A model generated the notes under the pieces. It saw only the letters and a program-made list of their open reading frames with translations, made no database searches and was not told the origin of the DNA. From an uncultured Allomuricauda sp. (GTDB taxonomy: Bacteria > Bacteroidota > Bacteroidia > Flavobacteriales > Flavobacteriaceae), in contig NZ_CANLYK010000001.1 in the NCBI RefSeq assembly GCF_947495325.1, positions 1,240,001 through 1,304,000 of the forward strand: a stretch of DNA of 64,000 nt. Reading direction: 5' to 3'. Positions 8,025 through 16,878 of the stretch are shown here, in pieces. A program made the translations under genes and the position numbers. Each line of letters starts with the position of its first letter. Position 1 is the first letter of the stretch.

Positions 8025-9968
8025 ATGGCTAAGACAGTATTATCACCAAACAGTATCACCTTTCCACAGGACGAAGAATCCAGAAAATTTGAAAAAATCA
8101 ACACTTCGGTACATAACAATTCAAACGACGCCTCTTTTTTTGTAGCAAATGAAATCGCAGATCTTATAAGGCAGCGACAAAAAGAAGGAAAAATGCTCGT
8201 TCTTGGATTAGCTACTGGTTCTACCCCAACCAAAGCATATGACTTTTTAGTTAAATTTCATAAAGAAGAAGGGCTAAGTTTTAAAAATGTAATCACTTTT
8301 AATTTGGATGAATATTTCCCCATGGAAGCAGATTCCATTCATAGCTACGTTCGTTTCATGAACGAACACCTATTTGACCATATCGATATCAAGAAAGAAA
8401 ATATCAATATTCCAAATGGAAGACTGGATAGGGAAGATGTTCGTGAATTTTGTGATACCTACGAAAAGAAAATCCAAGATGCCGGTGGAATCGATATCCA
8501 GGTACTTGGTATTGGTAGAACCGGACATATTGGTTTTAATGAACCTGGTTCTTCCTTGACAAGCAAAACCCGATTGGTAAGACTTGACCGCGTAACCCGA
8601 CTTGATGCCGCAAGTGATTTTTTTGGACTTGAAAATGTACCCGCCAGAGCGATAACAATGGGGGTGGGAACCATCATGGCAGCAAAAAAAATTATTCTAA
8701 TGGCTTGGGGGGAAGGAAAGTCTATAATAGTCAAAGAGGCTGTTGAAGGATCAATTAGAGAATCTGTCCCTGCAACTTTCCTTCAAAACCATCCAAATTG
8801 CAGTTTCGTAATAGATGAAGCTGCGGCATCTGAACTTACACGTATAAACACACCATGGCTAGTGAGCGAATGCCAATGGAATGAAAAATTGATTAAACGA
8901 GCGACTCTTTGGCTTTCTGAAAAATTAAGTAAGGCTATTTTAAAGCTTACTAACGAAGATTACAACGAATATGGAATGGGAAGCCTTATTGCCGAAGTGG
9001 GTTCTGCAGAACACATCAACCTTATTGTATTCAATCAATTGCAACGCACCATCACTGGTTGGCCTGGAGGAAAGCCCAACGCAGATGACAGCCAAAGACC
9101 TGAACGTAAAAATCCATACCCAAAAACCTCATTGATTTTCAGTCCGCATCCAGATGATGATGTAATATCGATGGGAGGAACACTACTTCGCTTGGTAGAT
9201 CAGGGCCACAAAGTACATGTTGCCTATCAGACTTCAGGAAACATTGCCGTTTTTGATGATGAAGTAATTCGATTTCTTGATTTTGCAACAGAAATTCAAG
9301 AAGGAAATAAAGAGCTCGAGCAAAAATTCTCTGAAGTCCGGGAATTTTTGAAAACAAAATCACCTGGACAAATTGATAGCCCTGAAATACAAAAAATAAA
9401 AGGGTTAATCAGAAAAGGAGAAGCTCTGTCCGCATGCAGATATTGTGGTGTGAAAGAGGAAAATGCCCATTTTCAGAATTTACCTTTTTACGAAACAGGC
9501 GCCGTGAAGAAAAAACCTCACACTGCAGAAGACGTTCAAAAAACTTATGATCTTTTAAACGAAGTAAAACCCCATCAAATATTTGCGGCAGGGGATCTTT
9601 CCGACCCACATGGTACCCACCGAGTATGCCTTCAAGTAATCTATGAGGCAATTGACAGGTTGGTTGCCGATAAGGTTGACTGGATAGATGACTGTTATTT
9701 TTGGCTCTACCGGGGTGCTTGGCAAGAATGGGATATCGCGGATATGGAAATGGCGGTTCCTATTGGACCTAAAGACATGGAGCGAAAGAAAAATGCCATT
9801 TTTAAACATCAATCCCAAAAAGATGCCGCAATGTTTCCAGGAAATGATGACCGTGAGTTTTGGCAGCGTGCTGAACAGCGAAATACCGAAACAGCAAGAA
9901 GGTATAACCAGTTGGGAATGGCAGAATATGAGGCCATGGAAGGTTTTGTAAGATATAAATTCAACTAG
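8025..9968 (+). CDS. nagB: Glucosamine-6-phosphate deaminase fused to a PIG-L/LmbE deacetylase-like domain
   Basis: The 647-residue protein has two enzymatic domains. Residues about 30-290 are NagB-like: GLATGSTPT near 61-68, NLDEY with D95 (the E. coli D72 position), and LGIGRTGHIGFNEPGSS near 161-177 with H168 and E173. NagB converts GlcN-6-P to fructose-6-P and ammonia. Residues about 368-647 are a PIG-L/LmbE domain with FSPHPDDD (H375, D377, D378) and DPHGTH (H529, H532), the zinc-binding pattern of N-acetylglucosaminyl deacetylases. Two oddities appear: the Asp before Gly-His in classical NagB (E. coli D141) is Thr166, and the PIG-L HPDDE motif reads HPDDD. Long NagB proteins of this plan are known in Bacteroidota. 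With no nagA in the locus, the second domain could supply GlcNAc-6-P deacetylation; that is a hypothesis. The gene is monocistronic, between its own promoter and a terminator. Confidence 0.93.
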   Translation: MAKTVLSPNSITFPQDEESRKFEKINTSVHNNSNDASFFVANEIADLIRQRQKEGKMLVLGLATGSTPTKAYDFLVKFHKEEGLSFKNVITFNLDEYFPMEADSIHSYVRFMNEHLFDHIDIKKENINIPNGRLDREDVREFCDTYEKKIQDAGGIDIQVLGIGRTGHIGFNEPGSSLTSKTRLVRLDRVTRLDAASDFFGLENVPARAITMGVGTIMAAKKIILMAWGEGKSIIVKEAVEGSIRESVPATFLQNHPNCSFVIDEAAASELTRINTPWLVSECQWNEKLIKRATLWLSEKLSKAILKLTNEDYNEYGMGSLIAEVGSAEHINLIVFNQLQRTITGWPGGKPNADDSQRPERKNPYPKTSLIFSPHPDDDVISMGGTLLRLVDQGHKVHVAYQTSGNIAVFDDEVIRFLDFATEIQEGNKELEQKFSEVREFLKTKSPGQIDSPEIQKIKGLIRKGEALSACRYCGVKEENAHFQNLPFYETGAVKKKPHTAEDVQKTYDLLNEVKPHQIFAAGDLSDPHGTHRVCLQVIYEAIDRLVADKVDWIDDCYFWLYRGAWQEWDIADMEMAVPIGPKDMERKKNAIFKHQSQKDAAMFPGNDDREFWQRAEQRNTETARRYNQLGMAEYEAMEGFVRYKFN

Positions 9969-9980
9969 TAGGAAAAAAAA

Positions 9981-10006
9981 GAGGCCTTGATCAAGGCCTC
10001 TTTTTT
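9981..10006. terminator. Bidirectional intrinsic terminator between nagB and the second deoR
   Basis: A perfect 20-base palindrome of two 10-base arms (GAGGCCTTGA / TCAAGGCCTC) is preceded by eight A and followed by six T, so it can act on both strands. It serves the convergent nagB and deoR transcripts, and its T tract touches the deoR stop codon. Confidence 0.9.
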
Positions 10007-10751
10007 ATATTAAATCTATTTTCTTACCATAAGGTTTTAACACGGGGTTGTTCGCATCTAATTCTGTGATTAGATAATCAACAGCATCAATATCACATAT
10101 TTTATATCGTTGTCCGGAATTAATTTTTTCAGAAATAGATGGAACCACCACTTTTTTGGATGCTTTGATCATTGCCTTTTTAACTTGAACTATCTCCCAA
10201 TCAAATTCGGTAACACCGTCAGTTGGGTGTATGCTGTTAACTCCTAAAAAACAGATATCGGCCTTTAGTTCCGATAACACCCCTATGGGGCTGCCACCAA
10301 TGGTGATTTGTGAATCCTTATTAATTTTTCCTCCAATAAAAATGATATCAATATTCGGTTTTGGCAACAATTGAACCGCAATCGGCAAACTTGGTGTAAA
10401 ACATGTTATTTTAAGATGCGGAGGAATCAGCCGGGAAATCTCAAGATTGGTGGTACCTCCACTTAATAAAACAACCTGTCCATCTTTAAGTAAAGAAACA
10501 GCCTTCTCCGCTATCTGTGACTTTTTTTCCAAGGAATAAATTTCACGGTTAACATAGCTATAGTGATTAAAACCCAATGAGATTGCCCCACCATGAACCC
10601 GTTTTAGCTTATTATCGTCGTGTAATTCTTTGATATCCCTTCGTACCGTATCAGGTGAAACCTTTAAAATTTCAGCTATATCTGCCAACAAAACCTTGTT
10701 GTGTATTCGTACTTCATTCAATATTACTTGGTGGCGTTCTTCCTTGAGCAT
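10005..10751 (-). CDS. DeoR-family transcriptional repressor (second copy)
   Basis: This 248-residue protein has the DeoR winged helix at residues 1-60 (VSPDTVRRDIKEL, VHGGAISLG) and a C-terminal DeoRC sensor domain (GGTTNLEISRLIPP, GGKINKDSQITIG). It diverges from susC across 212 bases holding four phased TTGC repeats, so control of the susC operon is the simplest reading. It differs from the copy at 7094-7843 mainly in the effector domain, consistent with a different ligand or division of labour. No clear -7 element was found for it. Confidence 0.92.
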   Translation of the reverse strand: MLKEERHQVILNEVRIHNKVLLADIAEILKVSPDTVRRDIKELHDDNKLKRVHGGAISLGFNHYSYVNREIYSLEKKSQIAEKAVSLLKDGQVVLLSGGTTNLEISRLIPPHLKITCFTPSLPIAVQLLPKPNIDIIFIGGKINKDSQITIGGSPIGVLSELKADICFLGVNSIHPTDGVTEFDWEIVQVKKAMIKASKKVVVPSISEKINSGQRYKICDIDAVDYLITELDANNPVLKPYGKKIDLI

Positions 10752-10835
10752 GTGATTTTACTATTTAAGATGGATACAATAGTTGTCGAAAAATAAGGTA
10801 AAAATTGGCTTGTCCAAAACTCTAAATTACAAATA

Positions 10836-10869
10836 TTGCATAAACTTGCAATATTTGCGGTATTTTGCA
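10836..10869. promoter_or_regulatory. Four phased TTGC repeats in the susC promoter; candidate DeoR operator
   Basis: TTGCA, TTGCA, TTGCG and TTGCA start at 10836, 10846, 10855 and 10865, spaced 10, 9 and 10 bases. The array covers the -33 to -7 interval of the susC promoter. Bases 10837-10851 read TGCATAAA-CTT-GCAA, sharing 12 fixed positions with 7951-7965 upstream of nagB. This is the placement expected of a repressor site. Binding is inferred. Confidence 0.55.
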
Positions 10870-10877
10870 TATTTTTG
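10846..10877 (+). promoter_or_regulatory. Promoter of the susCD operon
   Basis: A TTG at 10846-10848 (-33) and TATTTTTG at 10870-10877 (-7, matching TAnnTTTG) are separated by 21 bases, within the Bacteroidota range. The predicted transcript would have a leader of about 80 bases before the susC ATG. Confidence 0.6.
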
Positions 10878-10963
10878 ATAAAGACCATTTATTCATTTTA
10901 AGATAAGAACACTAATCCTCAACGAATTACTAACTCAAATGCGAAAAGCAAAAAATCAACTTT

Positions 10964-13924
10964 ATGAATGAAAAAATCTCGCGCCAAATGCTGTTTTTGG
11001 TTTGTATGGTATTAAGTACCAGTGCATTTTCCCAAAATTCAGGTTCCTTCTCGGGAACAATCACAGACATTAGAAATGGAACACCTATTCCCGGTGTTTC
11101 CGTATTTATCGAAAACACTGCTTATGGAACCGTAACCGATTTTGACGGTAACTACAGCTTTCAAGTTGACCTACCAGAATCAGACTATCTTCTTGTTGCC
11201 AGCTATCTTGGATATTCAACGGAAAAATTAAATGTGAGTTATTCCGGTGGTGACATAGCCAACAACTTTACCTTGTCAGAAGATCTCTTAAGTCTTGATG
11301 AGGTTGTTGTTACCGGAAACCCCTCAGGTGTCAACAAACGAACTTTGGGTAACGCCATATCCTCCGTAAAGTCCGAAGATCTTGTAAACAATGGTGCCAT
11401 TGCAGTAGATCAGGCCATTTCTGGTAAAGTATCTGGTGCTCTTGTACAACAGAACTCAGGTGATCCGGCAGGTGGTATCAGCATCAGACTTAGAGGGCCA
11501 AGCACAGTTCTCGGAAACTCAGATCCACTTTATATTGTGGATGGGATTATAATCAGCAACTCAAGTAATAGTAACAACTTGGTTGACTTAGGTGGAAATT
11601 CCCAAAACAGATTAGTAGATCTAAACCCCAACGACATTGAACGTATAGAAATTATAAAAGGTGCGGCCGCAGCGGCAATCTATGGTTCTAGGGCAAGTAA
11701 TGGTGTAGTTCAAATTTTCACAAAAAGAGGTAAGTCAGGAGATCCTAAATTCACCTTTACCACCAATGTTAGGGTAAATGAATTGCGAAAAGAAATAGAC
11801 TACAATACAGTTCCTTTGGCTTGGGTAGATCCTTTTGATCGCGAAAACCTGGAGACCGTTGCGGTGGAACGGTACAACTATCAGGATGAATTTTTTCAAT
11901 CTGGATTTGGAATTGAAAATTTCTTATCAGTAAATGGCGGAAATGAAAAAACATCCTACTATATTTCTGGATCTTTTCTGGATAATGAAGGTGTAATTAA
12001 AAATACTGATTTCCAACGTATCGGATTCAAAACAAATATTACCCAAAAGGCTTTTGATTGGCTAGACATCAGTGCAGGTTTAAATTTTACACGAAGTGTT
12101 AGCAGTGACATTCCAAATGGAGGAATAAATGCTGCTTATGGAGCAATAACTGGTTTTGTTTTCAGCGATAATTCCATCAATCCTTCTCCCGATGATTCTG
12201 GAGTTTATCCAGTCACTTCACTTCTTGTCCCTAGAACTAATCCCGCTGAAGCAGTGAATCGTTTTGACTTTGGACAAAAAGTAAATCGGATAATTACAAG
12301 TATCGGATTAAATGCAAAGATTACTGAAAAGTTACGGGCAAGCTATTTGTTGGGATTGGATTTTTATAATCAATCTGCAACGGCCTTTATTCCTATTAAC
12401 AATACCTCTCCCAACGGTAACGGTTTTTCCAGAAGAGCGGACATTAATAGTTTTCAGTACAATAGTGATTTAAATCTTACATATCAAACACCAATAACTG
12501 ATGATATTGAATCGACCACCACATTAGGAGGTTCATGGCAATACGAAGAGTTTGATAGAATTGGCATTGAAGCGGATGGGTTGGCTCCTGTGGTTCAAGT
12601 TGCTTCCGATGGAAGTATTTTGGCACAAGGGGAAACACGCTCACAAATATCATACTGGGGCTCATTTTTGCAGCAATCGTTTGGCTATAAAGACAAACTA
12701 TATCTAAATGGAGCCATTAGATTAGATGGAGCATCAACTTTTGGTGAAGATGAAAGAAACCAATTGTATGCCAAGGCAAGTTTATCCTATGTAATATCTG
12801 AAGAGGGTTTTTGGGAAGACACTTTTGGAGATACTTTTAACACGTTCAAGTTAAGAGGCTCTTGGGGGCAGGCAGGTAACCTTACCGCACTTTCCGCTTT
12901 CCAAAGATTTACAACTTTGAATCCTTCTTCAATAAATGGTTCTCCAAGTTTAATTCCCGGAACACAGCAAGGGGATTTAGATATTGCACCAGAACGACAG
13001 GAAGAAATCGAGTTTGGTTTTGATGCAGGGTTTCTAAACAACAGGTTGGGAATTGAGTTTACATATTATAAACAAGATGTAACCGATCTTTTGTTGCCCA
13101 GAGAGCTGGCACCTTCAACTGGGTTTGCGTCCAGAATTGAAAATGTGGGGGATTTGGAAAATAAGGGGATTGAAATTTTGTTAAAAGGTGCTCCTATTAA
13201 AACTAACGATTTCTCATGGGACATCACTGCAACTTTTTCACAAAATGAGAATACGGTTACCCGAGTTGCAGGGGGAGGACAATTTTCACTTGCAGGAAGT
13301 TTTTCAACCAACTTTGTTATAGAGGGCGAATCTTTAGGTGTCTTTTATAGACAATTTTACGCTCGTGAAGCAGATGGAAGTATCTCTTTGGATGCTGATG
13401 GTTATCCGTTTAGGGGAACTACGGCCGATGGGGAAAGCTCCAAGGTACTTGGAGATCCCAATCCTGACTGGTTTGGATCATTGATCAACGAATTTGCATA
13501 CAAAAATTTCAAATTCAGAATTCAATTGGATGCAGTCCAAGGTTTCGATGTTTTTAACTGGAACAGAAGGCTTTTGGATAATGTGATTTTTGGAGGTGGC
13601 TATAATGTCGGTCAAGAGCTTTTGGGCAATCGCCCAAAAGGATTTGGAGGGGCTCAGGCCGGTATCTTCGAAGAATTTGTTGAAGACGGTTCTTTTGTAA
13701 AACTGCGTGAATTAGCAATCAGCTATGGATTTAAACCTCCTTTTACCGGAGTGGATAATGTTGAGATAAGTCTTGTTGGTAGGAATCTAATCTCTTGGGA
13801 CGATTATTCCGGATGGGATCCAGAAATAAACACCGCAGGTCAGAGCAACGGAGTACGAGGTTTTGACTTTGCAGGAGTACCAATTCCAAGAACATATCAA
13901 CTAGGAATCAATGTTAGTTTCTAA
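10964..13924 (+). CDS. SusC/RagA-family TonB-dependent outer-membrane transporter
   Basis: The 986-residue product starts with a signal peptide ending near TSAFS-QNSG. It then has a carboxypeptidase-D-like regulatory domain (about 28-120, GTPIPGVSVFIENTAYGT, DFDGNYSF), a plug domain with LYIVDGIII and the IERIEIIKGAAAAAIYGSRA block typical of SusC proteins (about 130-260), and a 22-strand type barrel to the C-terminal QLGINVSF. SusC proteins import oligosaccharides or peptides across the outer membrane with a SusD lid. No FecR/anti-sigma signalling extension is present, so control is probably by the neighbouring DeoR proteins. The genes downstream suggest a muropeptide-type glycan as substrate; that is inferred from context. 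Confidence 0.93.
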   Translation: MNEKISRQMLFLVCMVLSTSAFSQNSGSFSGTITDIRNGTPIPGVSVFIENTAYGTVTDFDGNYSFQVDLPESDYLLVASYLGYSTEKLNVSYSGGDIANNFTLSEDLLSLDEVVVTGNPSGVNKRTLGNAISSVKSEDLVNNGAIAVDQAISGKVSGALVQQNSGDPAGGISIRLRGPSTVLGNSDPLYIVDGIIISNSSNSNNLVDLGGNSQNRLVDLNPNDIERIEIIKGAAAAAIYGSRASNGVVQIFTKRGKSGDPKFTFTTNVRVNELRKEIDYNTVPLAWVDPFDRENLETVAVERYNYQDEFFQSGFGIENFLSVNGGNEKTSYYISGSFLDNEGVIKNTDFQRIGFKTNITQKAFDWLDISAGLNFTRSVSSDIPNGGINAAYGAITGFVFSDNSINPSPDDSGVYPVTSLLVPRTNPAEAVNRFDFGQKVNRIITSIGLNAKITEKLRASYLLGLDFYNQSATAFIPINNTSPNGNGFSRRADINSFQYNSDLNLTYQTPITDDIESTTTLGGSWQYEEFDRIGIEADGLAPVVQVASDGSILAQGETRSQISYWGSFLQQSFGYKDKLYLNGAIRLDGASTFGEDERNQLYAKASLSYVISEEGFWEDTFGDTFNTFKLRGSWGQAGNLTALSAFQRFTTLNPSSINGSPSLIPGTQQGDLDIAPERQEEIEFGFDAGFLNNRLGIEFTYYKQDVTDLLLPRELAPSTGFASRIENVGDLENKGIEILLKGAPIKTNDFSWDITATFSQNENTVTRVAGGGQFSLAGSFSTNFVIEGESLGVFYRQFYAREADGSISLDADGYPFRGTTADGESSKVLGDPNPDWFGSLINEFAYKNFKFRIQLDAVQGFDVFNWNRRLLDNVIFGGGYNVGQELLGNRPKGFGGAQAGIFEEFVEDGSFVKLRELAISYGFKPPFTGVDNVEISLVGRNLISWDDYSGWDPEINTAGQSNGVRGFDFAGVPIPRTYQLGINVSF

Positions 13925-13940
13925 TCAAAAAAAAGCTACG

Positions 13941-15272
13941 ATGAAAAACAATATAAAATATTTTATCATTTGCATTTCACTTTCCATAGGACTTGCTTCT
14001 TGCGAAACTGATTTCAACAACCCCAATGCCGCAACAGAGGAACAAACTTTTTCTTCTCGTGAGGGTATTTTGGCCTCGGCAGTTGGACTCCAACAACTAT
14101 ACGCTACCACAGGTGTTAGATGGATTATTGAAACACCAGCTATTACTACCAGGGAAGGTGGAATTACAACTACCTTCCAAAACATGATTGAGTTGGAAGA
14201 TGGAGGCACTGATCTCCCTAATTTTAACTCCAATGTTCAAGGGCTGTGGTCCACAATGTTTCGAGTAATGAAAATTGCGGAAGATATTGAAGCCAATGCC
14301 TCCAATATAGAATTGGACGCTGGCACGCAAAGTGGTCTAATTGCCCATGCAAAACTTTTTAAGGCCATGGCCATAGGAAGTTTAGCTCAAAACTATGAAC
14401 AAGTAATTATTGCAACCAACAATGACAATGATGCTGCTTTTGTATCAAGAAATGATGGTTTTTTGGCAGCCATTGCACTTTTAAATGAAGCCAGTAGCCA
14501 ATTATCTGCCAATGCGGTCTCAGATGAATTTACCAATGCCATAACCTTGGGCAATATTGATTTGGAAAACACCATTTTGGCAATGACGGCACGCTACAAT
14601 CTTTTTGCTGGCAATTATGCTACAGCTATTACAGCAGCCAATAGCGTTGATTTGACATCTACCTCTGTTTTTGCATATGATTCCCAAAACCTAAACCCTA
14701 TTTGGGCCAGGGTTTTTCAAAATGATGCCCCAAACTTTAAGCCAAGAGATAATTTTGGCTTACCAGCGGAATTTACTTTTGATGCTGCTGATGGAAGATT
14801 GGCTTTCTACCTTGTGGATTTGGGTGAAACAAATCAAAATGGCTTGCCCATTGAAGATTTGGCAGGCTTTTTCAATGTAAATACCGGTTCATTACCTGTA
14901 TATATTCCAGATGAAATGAATTTGATTATTGCCGAAGCCAATCTAAGACAAGGAACACCAGATTTAACGGCTGCCACATCCGCTTTGGATGAAGTTTTAA
15001 CAGATAATGATGATCCTTTTGCTATAAATGCCAACGTTGCCGCATATTCAGGTGACAACACTGCTGATGCCTTACTCACCGAGATCTATAGAAACAGACG
15101 GTCAGAGCTTTTTCTTACTGGAATGAGTTTAGAAGATAGCAGAAGGTTTGGAAGGCCTCAACCAAGCGGCGCGGCAATGAATTATGATGAAGAACGTAAT
15201 AGGAACTTTTACCCCTATCCAGATTTGGAAAGAAATAGTAATCCAAATACTCCTACGGACCCATCAATTTAA
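13941..15272 (+). CDS. SusD/RagB-like substrate-binding outer-membrane lipoprotein
   Basis: The preferred start is the ATG at 13941 (MKNNIKYFII), 16 bases after the susC stop; an upstream in-frame ATG at 13911 would overlap susC and break the signal peptide. The 443-residue product has a lipobox (GLASC) near residues 19-23, followed by SusD-type helical TPR-like segments and the C-terminal block with YRNRRSELFLTGMSLEDSRRF and YPYPDLERN that marks the RagB/SusD family. It is shorter than typical starch SusD proteins. It should cap the SusC partner and bind its glycan ligand at the cell surface. Confidence 0.9.
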   Translation: MKNNIKYFIICISLSIGLASCETDFNNPNAATEEQTFSSREGILASAVGLQQLYATTGVRWIIETPAITTREGGITTTFQNMIELEDGGTDLPNFNSNVQGLWSTMFRVMKIAEDIEANASNIELDAGTQSGLIAHAKLFKAMAIGSLAQNYEQVIIATNNDNDAAFVSRNDGFLAAIALLNEASSQLSANAVSDEFTNAITLGNIDLENTILAMTARYNLFAGNYATAITAANSVDLTSTSVFAYDSQNLNPIWARVFQNDAPNFKPRDNFGLPAEFTFDAADGRLAFYLVDLGETNQNGLPIEDLAGFFNVNTGSLPVYIPDEMNLIIAEANLRQGTPDLTAATSALDEVLTDNDDPFAINANVAAYSGDNTADALLTEIYRNRRSELFLTGMSLEDSRRFGRPQPSGAAMNYDEERNRNFYPYPDLERNSNPNTPTDPSI

Positions 15273-15314
15273 AACAGTTTGAGTTGAGTTTGTTAGTTTC
15301 AATTTAATCAAGCG

Positions 15315-15350
15315 AAAAGGCCTACATTTAGTACTTAAGTAGGCCTTTTT
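15315..15350 (+). terminator. Intrinsic terminator between susD and the digH-like gene
   Basis: Arms AAAAGGCCTAC (15315-15325) and GTAGGCCTTTT (15339-15349) are perfectly complementary across a 13-base loop, ending in a five-T run. The next gene starts 12 bases later. The terminator probably lowers expression of the downstream enzymes relative to susCD, because no second promoter has room to sit between them. Confidence 0.8.
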
Positions 15351-15361
15351 ATGTATATGCT

Positions 15362-16876
15362 ATGTTAAGAATACTGTACGTAATACCAATATTCCTTTGT
15401 CTTTCCTGTGCAACGTCAAGAATTACAAAAAAATCCCCACAAAAAGAATTCAGGGGAGTTTGGATTGCAACAGTTGTTAATATTGATTGGCCTAAAAATG
15501 CAAATGACAATTCAGAAAAACAGAAAAGAGACTTTATAGAAATTCTAGATTTCTATCAGAAACTAAACTTTAATGCGGCCATTGTACAAATACGGACAGC
15601 TGGAGATGCATTTTACAAAACAGAACACGCTCCATGGTCCAAATACCTAACTGGAAGAGAAGGAGAAGCACCAAAAGAAGACTTCAATAAGCCTTTGGAA
15701 TGGATGATAGCGGAAACCCACAAGCGTGGAATGGAATTTCATGCATGGCTCAACCCCTATCGTGCCACTTTTGATTTGGATACGGTTGCACTATCTCCGG
15801 AACATGACTTCTATCAACATCCAAATTGGATGCTCAAGTATGGTAAAAAATATTATTACAACCCTGGATTACCAGAAGTACAACAAAAACTGACCAGTGT
15901 AATTGAAGAAGTGGTTGTAAACTATGATGTGGATGCCATTCATTTTGATGATTATTTTTATCCCTATAAAATCAAAGATGAGGTATTCAAGGATAGTATT
16001 GCTTTTCAAACCTATCATTTGCAAAATCAAAATATAGAAGACTGGAGAAGAAGCAATGTAGATTCTTTGGTGAAAAAAGTTCATACAGCCATTAAAAAAA
16101 CCAAACCATGGGTTCAATTCGGTATAAGCCCTTTTGGTGTTTGGAAAAACAAGAGTACGGATCCAAGGGGCTCCGATACCAAAGCAGGGCAAACTACCTA
16201 TGAAGATCTTTATGCAGATCCGCTTCTTTGGGTTGAAAAAGGTTGGTTGGATTACTTAGTACCCCAAGTGTATTGGAGTATGAATTATCCTCTTGCCTCT
16301 CATAAAGTTATTACCGAGTGGTGGGCCAATACTACCAAAAACACCAATCTATATATTGGCAATGGCACCTATAAAATTAAAAACAACAAGGATAAGGCTT
16401 GGAACAAGAAAACGGAAATACCTAAACAGCTTTCGTTGGCCAGGTCTCAAAAAGAAATATCCGGCAACGTTTTCTTCAGTGCAAAATCACTTTTGGGAAA
16501 ACACGATAATGTCACCAAGATCTTAAAGAAAAAGTTTTATAAACTTCCATCGCAAAATCCAACTGGAATTTCCAAAACGAAAAGGGAAGTGTCCGTTCCA
16601 ATGGTTGAGTCAATCCAGATAGTGAACAACAACATTAACACTTGTATTTCCCATTCGGACAGTATTCCGCGTTTTTTGAATTATTATGCTTTAAACAAGA
16701 AAGTACAAAACCAAAAACTGCTCATTGGAAAGAGTTATCTTTCAGTTGATAAAAATTCTATCTGTAACCAGATACAGTTGACAAAAAAGCAATCAAAAAA
16801 TGGTGTTGGAATTACCATAATTGATGCCTTCGGAAATGAAAGTAAATTGCAAAAACTAACCATAGAGCCGAATTAA
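15362..16876 (+). CDS. DigH-like glycoside hydrolase (GHL10 family) lipoprotein
   Basis: This 504-residue protein has a signal peptide with lipobox (LCLSC, residues 12-16) and a glycosyl hydrolase-like 10 TIM barrel over about residues 27-360. Family blocks are FRGVWIATVVNIDWP, GMEFHAWLNPYR, DAIHFDDYFYPY, GISPFGVWKN and DYLVPQVYW, with acidic residues in HFDDYF as likely catalysts. E. coli DigH (YddW) is a lipoprotein of this family that cuts peptide-free (denuded) peptidoglycan glycans, and the locus supports that role here. The C-terminal 100 residues are extra and look non-catalytic. The anchor would place it at the envelope beside SusCD. The start ATG lies just past a terminator hairpin. 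Confidence 0.87.
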   Translation: MLRILYVIPIFLCLSCATSRITKKSPQKEFRGVWIATVVNIDWPKNANDNSEKQKRDFIEILDFYQKLNFNAAIVQIRTAGDAFYKTEHAPWSKYLTGREGEAPKEDFNKPLEWMIAETHKRGMEFHAWLNPYRATFDLDTVALSPEHDFYQHPNWMLKYGKKYYYNPGLPEVQQKLTSVIEEVVVNYDVDAIHFDDYFYPYKIKDEVFKDSIAFQTYHLQNQNIEDWRRSNVDSLVKKVHTAIKKTKPWVQFGISPFGVWKNKSTDPRGSDTKAGQTTYEDLYADPLLWVEKGWLDYLVPQVYWSMNYPLASHKVITEWWANTTKNTNLYIGNGTYKIKNNKDKAWNKKTEIPKQLSLARSQKEISGNVFFSAKSLLGKHDNVTKILKKKFYKLPSQNPTGISKTKREVSVPMVESIQIVNNNINTCISHSDSIPRFLNYYALNKKVQNQKLLIGKSYLSVDKNSICNQIQLTKKQSKNGVGITIIDAFGNESKLQKLTIEPN

Positions 16877-16878
16877 AC

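Noticed and set aside
13911..13940. Longer susD start overlapping susC
   Set aside because: The extra ten codons would precede the lipoprotein signal peptide and break its charge pattern; the ATG at 13941 is preferred.
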